Source: Betaproteobacteria bacterium
Lineage (GTDB): Bacteria > Pseudomonadota > Gammaproteobacteria > Burkholderiales > SG8-39
Length of the DNA: 5,518 bases
Direction: 5' to 3'
NCBI GenBank assembly: GCA_012274205.1
Contig: JAAOZY010000073.1
Span: 1-5,518, forward strand
Below, in pieces: positions 1 to 4,468 of the stretch (position 1 is its first letter; each line of letters begins with the position of its first letter). The translations under genes and the position numbers were made by a program. Under the pieces are notes generated by a model that saw only the letters and a program-made list of their open reading frames with translations, did not search any database and had not been told where the DNA came from.

Positions 1-341
1 CGCAGCGCGCCGCAGGGCGCGACATCCTGCTCGAAATCGACTGGCAGGGCGCGCAGCAGGTGCGCCGGATCATTGCCGACACCATAGGCATATTTGTCCT
101 CCCGCCCTCAATTGCAGAACTCGAACGGCGCATGCGCGCGCGCGGGCAGGACAGCGAAGAAGTGGTGCGGCGGCGGTTAGCGGTTGCGGGAGACGAAATG
201 AGCCACGCAGCCGAGTTTGAATATGTTATTATTAACAATGACTTCGAAGAAGCGCGACGCGATCTGATCGCGGTCGTGCGTGCGTCCAGGCTGGACTATT
301 CGCGCCAGCTCGAACGCCATCCAGAGGTGTTTAAGTACTGA
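1..341 (+). CDS. gmk: Guanylate kinase, C-terminal part (5' end outside window)
   Basis: Guanylate kinase phosphorylates GMP to GDP with ATP in the cytoplasm and feeds GTP and (p)ppGpp synthesis. The reading frame is open from the window edge (first full codon at base 3) to TGA at 339-341, giving the last 112 residues of a protein usually about 205 long. The family signature LLEIDWQGAQQVR is visible at the start, followed by the strand FVLPPS, the lid-type segment RARGQDSEEVVRRRL with its arginines, and the late motif FEYVIINNDFEEA. The GTG at 60 is an internal valine codon, not a start. It lies upstream of rpoZ and spoT in the same direction, the usual order in beta- and gammaproteobacteria, so co-transcription is likely. 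The codons at about 217-241 are much richer in A/T than the rest of the gene. The identification is near certain; the N-terminal P-loop lies outside the window. Confidence 0.96.
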   Translation, partial: QRAAGRDILLEIDWQGAQQVRRIIADTIGIFVLPPSIAELERRMRARGQDSEEVVRRRLAVAGDEMSHAAEFEYVIINNDFEEARRDLIAVVRASRLDYSRQLERHPEVFKY

Positions 342-353
342 ATTGCGACTGAG

Positions 354-374
354 GCGGAGGAATGGTTCCTCCGC
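354..374. other. Perfect 9-bp inverted repeat (hairpin) between gmk and rpoZ
   Basis: GCGGAGGAA (354-362) and TTCCTCCGC (366-374) are exact reverse complements separated by the three bases TGG. In RNA this would be a compact GC-rich hairpin 12 bases after the gmk stop and 56 bases before the rpoZ start. No T-run follows, so it does not look like an intrinsic terminator. An RNA processing or stability element, or a weak pause site, is possible. Its function is inferred; the symmetry is seen directly. Confidence 0.6.
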
Positions 375-430
375 GCTGCACTGAACCGGTGGGTGTCGTC
401 TTAGCGGCAGCCCCGCAACCAAGGAATATC

Positions 431-640
431 ATGGCACGCATCACTGTTGACGACTGCATGAAGCTGATCTCCAATCGGTTCGAACTGACGCTGGCTGCAA
501 CTTACCGCGCGCGCCAACTGACCAATGGCGCGACGCCGCTGGTCGACGCGGACAAGGACAAGCCCACCGTGATCGCGCTGCGCGAGATCGCTGCCGGCAA
601 GGTGGGCAAGGAACTGCTCACGCGGGCGCACGCCACGTAA
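431..640 (+). CDS. rpoZ: DNA-directed RNA polymerase omega subunit
   Basis: Omega is the small RNA polymerase subunit that helps fold and hold the beta' subunit; in E. coli it also forms part of a ppGpp binding site on the enzyme. The 69-residue product starts MARITVDDCM and contains the conserved omega segments ISNRFELTLAATYRARQL (about residues 13-30) and KPTVIALREIAAGKV (about 46-60). Residues 1-60 match the E. coli fold, but the long C-terminal tail of the 91-residue E. coli protein is missing, as is usual in betaproteobacteria. ATG 431 is chosen because AAGGA (421-425) lies five bases upstream and because the protein then begins at the family's normal MAR N-terminus. An in-frame ATG at 362 would add 23 unrelated residues. 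It lies between gmk and spoT, probably in one operon. Confidence 0.96.
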   Translation: MARITVDDCMKLISNRFELTLAATYRARQLTNGATPLVDADKDKPTVIALREIAAGKVGKELLTRAHAT

Positions 641-647
641 GCACCGG

Positions 648-668
648 GCGGGTTTCCCCCGCTTTCTT
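648..668 (+). terminator. Possible weak intrinsic terminator or attenuator between rpoZ and spoT
   Basis: GCGGG (648-652) can pair with CCCGC (658-662) across the loop TTTCC, giving five G-C pairs, with G-T wobbles possible outside the stem. TTTCTT (663-668) follows directly. The stem is short and the T tract is interrupted, so strong termination is not expected. If active, it would reduce read-through from rpoZ into spoT. Chance occurrence in GC-rich DNA is a real alternative. Confidence 0.3.
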
Positions 669-692
669 GCCGCGGCGGGGCTGCCCACAAAC

Positions 693-2801
693 ATGAACGC
701 TCTCGCCGAATTCACCGGCAACCTTGCCCACTACCTCAAAGCGCCCGATATCGAGCGCATAGAGGAAGCGTACCAATTCAGCGGCAAGGCCCATGAGGGC
801 CAGTACCGCGATTCGGGCGAACCCTACATCTCGCACCCGCTGGCGGTGGCGGGGATCCTCGCCGACTGGCATCTCGACCCGCAGGCGCTGATGGCGGCGC
901 TGCTGCACGACGTCATGGAGGACACCAAGGTCTCCAAGGCGGAGATCAGCAAGCGCTTCGGCAAACCCGTGGCCGAGCTCGTCGACGGCTTGTCCAAACT
1001 GGGCAAGATCGAGTTCCAGTCGCAGCAGGACGCGCAGGCCGAGAATTTCCGCAAGATGCTGCTGGCGATGGCGCGCGACGTGCGCGTCATCCTGATCAAA
1101 CTCGCCGACCGCCTGCACAACATGCGCACGCTCGATGCGGTGCCGCCGGCGAAGCGGCGCCGCGTGTCGCGCGAGACGCTGGAGATCTACGCGCCCATCG
1201 CCAACCGGCTCGGGCTCAACAGCCTGTACCAGGAGATGCAGGAACTCGCGTTCTCGCATCTGCACCCGTTGCGCTACCGCGTTCTGGCGAAGGCGACCAA
1301 GGCGGCGCGCGGCAACCGCCGCCAGGTGGTGGGCAAGATACTGGACGCGATCAAGAAGCGCCTGCCCGAAACCGGCATCAAGGCCGAGGTCACCGGGCGC
1401 GAGAAGCACCTGTACAGCATCTACAAGAAGATGCTGGAGAAGAACCTGTCGTTCTCGCAGGTGCTCGACATCTACGGCTTCCGCGTCGTGGTCGAAGACA
1501 CGGCTTCATGCTATCTCGCGCTGGGCGCGCTGCACAGCCTGTACAAGCCGGTGCCGGGGAAGTTCAAGGACTACATCGCGATACCCAAGGTGAACGGCTA
1601 TCAGGCCCTGCACACCACGCTGATCGGCCCGTTCGGCACGCCGGTAGAAATCCAGATCCGCACGCGTGACATGCACCGCGTGGCAGAGGCGGGCGTCGCT
1701 TCGCACTGGCTGTACAAGACCTCCGATGCCAACCTCAACGAACTGCAGCACAAGACGCACAGCTGGCTGCAGTCGCTGCTCGACATCCAGAACGAGAGCG
1801 GCGACGCCGCGGAGTTCCTCGAACACATCAAGGTCGACCTGTTCCCGGACGAAGTCTACGTATTCACGCCCAAGGGCAAGATCATGGCGCTGCCGCGCGG
1901 CGCGACGGCGGTCGATTTCGCCTATGCGGTGCACACGCAGGTCGGCAACCGCTGCGTCGCCACCAAGATCAACTACGAGCCGGTGCCGCTGCGCACCGAA
2001 CTCAAGAACGGCGACCGCGTCGAGATCATCACCGCGCCGCACGCCAATCCCAATCCCGGCTGGCTCAATTACGTCAAGACCGGCAAGGCGCGCTCGCATA
2101 TCCGCCACTTCCTCAAGACCATGCACTACGAGGAATCGGTCGAGCTCGGCGAAAGGCTGCTGAATCAGGCGCTGCGCGCGCTCAATACCGATCTGTCCGA
2201 GATCGGCAAGGAACTGTGGGAGAAATTGCTGCGCGACATCACCGCCAAGTCGCGCGAGGAACTGTTCGCCGACATCGGCCTGGGCAAGCGCTTTGCGGCG
2301 GTGGTGGCGAGGCGGCTGCTGGCGGCCTCGGAGCAGCCGCTCACCGAGGGCAACGCCGGGCCGATCGTGATCCGCGGCTCCGAGGGCATGGTGGTGCAGT
2401 TTGCCAAATGCTGCCGCCCGATTCCCGGCGATCCCATCATCGGCTCGATCAAGAAAGGCCAGGGCATCGTGATCCACACGCACGATTGCCCGACCGCGGC
2501 AAAATCGCGCACCGACCCGGACAAGTGGCTGGACGTGGAATGGGCGCCGGAGCCCGCGCGCCAGTTCGATGTCGGCGTTCACGTGACCGTGCTCAACGAG
2601 CGCGGCGTGCTCGCCAAAGTGGCTGGGGCGATTGCAGCGGACGGCGCCAACATCGACGGCATCAACATGGACGAGGACCGCAGCCCCTATACCAACATGC
2701 ATTTCACGCTGCAGGTCACCGATCGCCAGCATCTGGCGCGCATCAAACGCGGCCTGCGCCGGATACCGGAGGTGATTCGCATATCGCGCGTGCGCGACTG
2801 A
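693..2801 (+). CDS. spoT: Bifunctional (p)ppGpp synthetase/hydrolase SpoT (RSH family)
   Basis: SpoT controls the stringent response by making (p)ppGpp from GTP/GDP and ATP and by hydrolysing it. The 702 residues equal the E. coli SpoT length. The HD hydrolase domain (about 20-180) keeps R39, H48, H72, D73, E76, D77, D139 and N143. The synthetase domain (about 220-345) keeps R236, K238, D259, Y303, H307 and E319. D73 and D259 fall at the same numbers as the E. coli hydrolase and synthetase residues, which supports the ATG at 693. The substrate-specificity loop reads GKFKD (289-293), the basic form typical of bifunctional enzymes rather than the acidic EXDD of RelA. TGS is at about 387-448, then a helical region, the zinc-finger/RIS segment with C573, C574, H595 and C599, and an ACT domain (about 625-702). 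The ribosome site is weak: GGGG at 677-680, 12 bases from the ATG. The gene lies 52 bases after rpoZ. Confidence 0.97.
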   Translation: MNALAEFTGNLAHYLKAPDIERIEEAYQFSGKAHEGQYRDSGEPYISHPLAVAGILADWHLDPQALMAALLHDVMEDTKVSKAEISKRFGKPVAELVDGLSKLGKIEFQSQQDAQAENFRKMLLAMARDVRVILIKLADRLHNMRTLDAVPPAKRRRVSRETLEIYAPIANRLGLNSLYQEMQELAFSHLHPLRYRVLAKATKAARGNRRQVVGKILDAIKKRLPETGIKAEVTGREKHLYSIYKKMLEKNLSFSQVLDIYGFRVVVEDTASCYLALGALHSLYKPVPGKFKDYIAIPKVNGYQALHTTLIGPFGTPVEIQIRTRDMHRVAEAGVASHWLYKTSDANLNELQHKTHSWLQSLLDIQNESGDAAEFLEHIKVDLFPDEVYVFTPKGKIMALPRGATAVDFAYAVHTQVGNRCVATKINYEPVPLRTELKNGDRVEIITAPHANPNPGWLNYVKTGKARSHIRHFLKTMHYEESVELGERLLNQALRALNTDLSEIGKELWEKLLRDITAKSREELFADIGLGKRFAAVVARRLLAASEQPLTEGNAGPIVIRGSEGMVVQFAKCCRPIPGDPIIGSIKKGQGIVIHTHDCPTAAKSRTDPDKWLDVEWAPEPARQFDVGVHVTVLNERGVLAKVAGAIAADGANIDGINMDEDRSPYTNMHFTLQVTDRQHLARIKRGLRRIPEVIRISRVRD

Positions 2802-2825
2802 GGGGCATGATCGAGCGTACGCAAT

Positions 2826-2845
2826 CGGCCGGGGGGCGGCGGCCG
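2826..2845. other. GC-only stem-loop upstream of the thioesterase
   Basis: CGGCCG at 2826-2831 and CGGCCG at 2840-2845 can pair through six G-C pairs around an eight-base G-rich loop. The stem-loop ends 14 bases before the GAGGGG ribosome site of the next gene and has no T-run after it. It could affect translation or the stability of the spoT-thioesterase message. The pairing is seen; a function is only inferred, and the local GC richness makes such stems easy to form by chance. Confidence 0.35.
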
Positions 2846-2859
2846 GCCAGTCATTTATC

Positions 2860-2865
2860 GAGGGG
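2860..2865 (+). promoter_or_regulatory. Ribosome binding site that decides the TTG start
   Basis: GAGGGG lies five bases (CACAT) before TTG 2871. The thioesterase frame has a stop at 2808-2810 and no ATG or GTG between that stop and 2871, so this site fixes the non-ATG start. Confidence 0.7.
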
Positions 2866-2870
2866 CACAT

Positions 2871-3299
2871 TTGAACAATCCATTCGCCGATCTCGTCGGC
2901 TTCACACTGCGCCTCGGCCGGCGCGGCAGCGGCGAGTGCAGCGCGGCGCTCGATGTGCGTCCCGGGCTGCTGAACCCCAACGGCGTCGTGCACGGCGGCG
3001 CGCTGTTCTCCATGGCCGATACGGCGATGGGCGCGGCGCTGCATACCACGCTGGCGCCGGGTGAGTACTGCGCCACGGTGGAAATCAAGATCCACTTCCT
3101 GCTACCGGTGAGCAAAGGCAAGCTGCGCTGCAGCACGCGGGTGGTGCAGCGCGGAGGCCGCATCGCCGTGCTCGAGTCGCATCTGAGCGTCGGCCGCAAG
3201 CAGGTGGCGCAGGCGCTCGGGACTTTCGCCATTTTCGCGCCGCGCACCGGGAAAACCGAAGGCGGGAAAAGCGCAAAGCCGCGGCGTCTGTCAAAATGA
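2871..3299 (+). CDS. Hot-dog fold thioesterase, PaaI/4HBT family
   Basis: The 142-residue product is a single hot-dog domain acyl-CoA thioesterase of the PaaI type, expected to hydrolyse acyl- or aryl-CoA esters in the cytoplasm. The signature is at residues 35-54: NPNGVVHGG (35-43), then ALFSMAD with D50 as the probable catalytic acid, then the helix TAMGAAL. The strand VEIKIHFLLPV (70-80) and the later GRIAVLESHLS region fit the rest of the fold. Residues 125-142 form a basic K/R-rich tail beyond the normal domain end. The start is TTG with a good ribosome site; this is unusual but forced, because a stop lies 60 bases upstream in frame with no ATG or GTG between. It begins 69 bases after spoT and could be translated from the same message. 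The substrate cannot be read from the sequence. Confidence 0.85.
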   Translation: MNNPFADLVGFTLRLGRRGSGECSAALDVRPGLLNPNGVVHGGALFSMADTAMGAALHTTLAPGEYCATVEIKIHFLLPVSKGKLRCSTRVVQRGGRIAVLESHLSVGRKQVAQALGTFAIFAPRTGKTEGGKSAKPRRLSK

Positions 3300-3423
3300 C
3301 AAGCGCGGCACCGGCGTCCGCGGCAATGCGAACAGGGCAGCGGCGGATGCCGAAGGCGGCGCGAGCGATGTGTTTGCGCGGTTTGCAGCGGACCCCCGGT
3401 CATCCCCTACCCAGGACACCGAC

Positions 3424-4212
3424 ATGAAGATCAAAGCCAATGGCATCGACATCAATTACCTCGTCGAGGGGCAAGGCCCGTGGCTGACGCTGAGCCATTC
3501 GCTTGCCTGCAATCTGCACATGTGGGACGAGGAAGTGAAGCGCTTGTCCGGGCGCTACAGGGTGCTGCGCTACGACACGCGCGGCCACGGCGGCAGCAGC
3601 GCGCCGGCCGGCGCCTACACGCTGGAACTGCTGGCTGATGATCTGCACGCCCTGCTGCGCGCGCTGGGCGTGCAGTCCACGCATTTCGTCGGCCTGTCCA
3701 TGGGGGGCATGATCGGCCAGACCCATGCGCTCAAGTACCCGGGGGTGTTCAAGAGCCTCGCCCTGTGCGACACCACCAGTCGCTATCCGGCTGATGCCGC
3801 CGGCGTATGGGCCGAACGCATCAGGACGGTCGAGGCGCAGGGCATGGAGCCGCTGGTCGAGCCTACGCTGGCGCGCTGGTTCACCGCGCCGTTCCGCAAG
3901 GCGCACTCTGAGGTGGAGCAAAAGGTCGCGGCGATGATACGCAGCACGCCGGTGCCGGGATATGTCGGCTGCAGCCACGCCATTCCGAAAATAGATCTGA
4001 CTGCGCGTCTTGGGGAAATACGCTGCCCCAGTCTGGTGATCGTCGGCAAGGACGATCCGGGCACCCCGGTGGCGATGGCCGAGGACATCCACCGGGCACT
4101 GCCGGGTTCGAAGCTGGAGATCATTGCGGCGGCCGCGCATCTTTCCAATCTGGAACAGCCCGACGCGTTCAATCGGGCGTTGGGCGAATTCGTCGATCAG
4201 GCTAATGGCTAA
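3424..4212 (+). CDS. Alpha/beta hydrolase, PcaD-like (3-oxoadipate enol-lactonase family)
   Basis: This is a 262-residue alpha/beta hydrolase. The PcaD family opens 3-oxoadipate enol-lactone in the beta-ketoadipate pathway of aromatic degradation. Family features in order are SHSLACNLHMWD (24-35, oxyanion region), YDTRGHGGSS (50-59), the nucleophile elbow GLSMGG with S92, ARWFTAPF in the cap (150-157), GKDDPGTP (208-215) with the probable acid D211, and AAHLSNLEQP (237-246) with H239. The triad is therefore complete, and these segments closely resemble true PcaD. No other pca gene is in view, so the exact substrate is open and a related esterase or lactonase is possible. ATG 3424 is preferred: AGGA at 3413-3416 is seven bases upstream and the protein then starts at the first beta strand. 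A GTG at 3370 would add 18 unrelated residues. The TAA stop lies inside the first copy of the downstream repeat. Confidence 0.85.
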   Translation: MKIKANGIDINYLVEGQGPWLTLSHSLACNLHMWDEEVKRLSGRYRVLRYDTRGHGGSSAPAGAYTLELLADDLHALLRALGVQSTHFVGLSMGGMIGQTHALKYPGVFKSLALCDTTSRYPADAAGVWAERIRTVEAQGMEPLVEPTLARWFTAPFRKAHSEVEQKVAAMIRSTPVPGYVGCSHAIPKIDLTARLGEIRCPSLVIVGKDDPGTPVAMAEDIHRALPGSKLEIIAAAAHLSNLEQPDAFNRALGEFVDQANG

Positions 4213-4271
4213 ATTAAGAGGCCATCTCAGAATTACCGAAATGGCGCCTCATTTAGGGGAGCACGAGGGGA
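4209..4271 (+). repeat. 63-base structured direct repeat, copy 1
   Basis: This copy matches 4298-4360 at 57 of 63 positions, with no gaps and an offset of 89 bases. It folds into one long hairpin. CTAAAT (4209-4214) pairs with ATTTAG (4251-4256), GAGG (4218-4221) with CCTC (4247-4250), and CCAT (4222-4225) with ATGG (4241-4244). After a C-A mismatch, TC (4227-4228) pairs with GA (4238-4239) around the loop AGAATTACC. There is a three-base bulge (4215-4217) on the left arm and a two-base bulge (4245-4246) on the right. It begins at the last base of the hydrolase's final sense codon, so its second to fourth bases are that gene's TAA stop. Its 3' end is the left arm of a terminator hairpin. It is richer in A/T than the flanking genes. 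I do not recognise the family; REP-like or miniature mobile elements are possible classes. Confidence 0.9.
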
Positions 4272-4287
4272 GGTATCCCCTCGTTTT
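4263..4287 (+). terminator. Intrinsic terminator after the PcaD-like hydrolase
   Basis: Nine perfect base pairs join 4263-4271 (ACGAGGGGA) to 4276-4284 (TCCCCTCGT) across the four-base loop GGTA. TTTT at 4284-4287 follows, its first T also being the last base of the stem. A GC-rich stem, tight loop and T-run are the standard Rho-independent layout. It lies 51 bases after the hydrolase stop and should end transcription coming from upstream. The T-run is short, so some read-through is possible. Confidence 0.75.
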
Positions 4288-4297
4288 GAAATGAGCT

Positions 4298-4360
4298 CTA
4301 AATTAAGAGGCCATTTCAGAATTACCGAAATGGCGCCTGAATTAGGGGAGTATGAAGGGA
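4298..4360 (+). repeat. 63-base structured direct repeat, copy 2
   Basis: This is the second copy of the element at 4209-4271. The six differences are at 4315, 4339, 4341, 4351, 4353 and 4356. In the hairpin, T4315 restores a T-A pair with A4329 where copy 1 has a C-A mismatch, giving an uninterrupted inner stem CCATTTC/GAAATGG. The changes at 4339 and 4341 weaken the outer stem. The loop AGAATTACC is identical in both copies. It lies between the terminator and the aminotransferase, so it is either leader RNA of that gene or inert repeat DNA. Confidence 0.9.
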
Positions 4361-4445
4361 TGTCCGCCAAGGGGACTTTCCCGTCTCCCGTCGAGCGGGA
4401 CCGAGGGAGCGGGATCGAGACCTTCAGGGCGTTTCCCCTCATTTT
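4352..4445 (+). other. Second, split version of the terminator stem with a 73-base structured interior
   Basis: ATGAAGGGA (4352-4360) at the end of copy 2 can pair at eight of nine positions with TCCCCTCAT (4434-4442), followed by TTTT (4442-4445). The right part TCCCCTCATTTT matches TCCCCTCGTTTT (4276-4287) after copy 1 except at one base. Here, however, 73 bases (4361-4433) replace the four-base loop. That interior has its own bulged hairpin (4380-4392 with 4403-4413, 11 pairs) and a direct repeat, GAGCGGGACCGAG (4393-4405) and GAGCGGGATCGAG (4407-4419). The block ends 12 bases before the aminotransferase ribosome site. It may be a degraded terminator, an insertion, or a leader regulatory fold; the sequence does not decide between these. 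Confidence 0.45.
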
Positions 4446-4468
4446 CTAAATAATTTCAAGGAGACATC

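Noticed and set aside
217..241. A/T-rich patch in gmk with TATTAT, considered as an internal promoter for rpoZ-spoT
   Set aside because: No acceptable -35 box lies at proper spacing, and the bases encode the conserved gmk segment FEYVIINND, which explains the composition.
362..430. Upstream ATG that would lengthen rpoZ by 23 residues
   Set aside because: It lies inside the 9-bp hairpin with its GGAGG only one base away, and the added residues are unlike any omega N-terminus. ATG 431 has a correctly spaced ribosome site.
618..1409. Open frame of 263 codons on the - strand opposite the start of spoT
   Set aside because: Composition is typical of antisense GC-rich shadow frames, no family motif is visible, and it overlaps the catalytic HD domain of spoT.
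2807..3064. ATG directly after the spoT stop, preceded by GAGGGG
   Set aside because: The spacer is one base, the frame is not that of the thioesterase, and the product is an arginine-rich shadow of it.
1506..3095. Long open frame on the - strand opposite spoT and the thioesterase
   Set aside because: It is an arginine/alanine-rich shadow of GC-rich coding DNA with no recognisable domain, lying over a gene with clear RSH motifs.
3370..3423. GTG start that would lengthen the hydrolase by 18 residues
   Set aside because: There is no ribosome site at good spacing, and the family normally begins near MKIKANGIDINY. ATG 3424 has AGGA seven bases upstream.
4209..4360. Tandem riboswitch such as glycine or guanidine-II
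   Set aside because: The two hairpins show no sequence feature I know from those classes, for example no ACGR loops. Identity extends through the unpaired parts, which fits recent duplication better.
4233..4442. 69-codon open frame on the - strand across the repeats
   Set aside because: It crosses hairpin arms and repeat copies, matches no family I recognise, and has no ribosome site I could identify.
4446..4463. CTAAAT after the second terminator arm, considered as the start of a third repeat copy
   Set aside because: Only six contiguous bases match before the sequence diverges, and the segment is accounted for by the aminotransferase ribosome site region.
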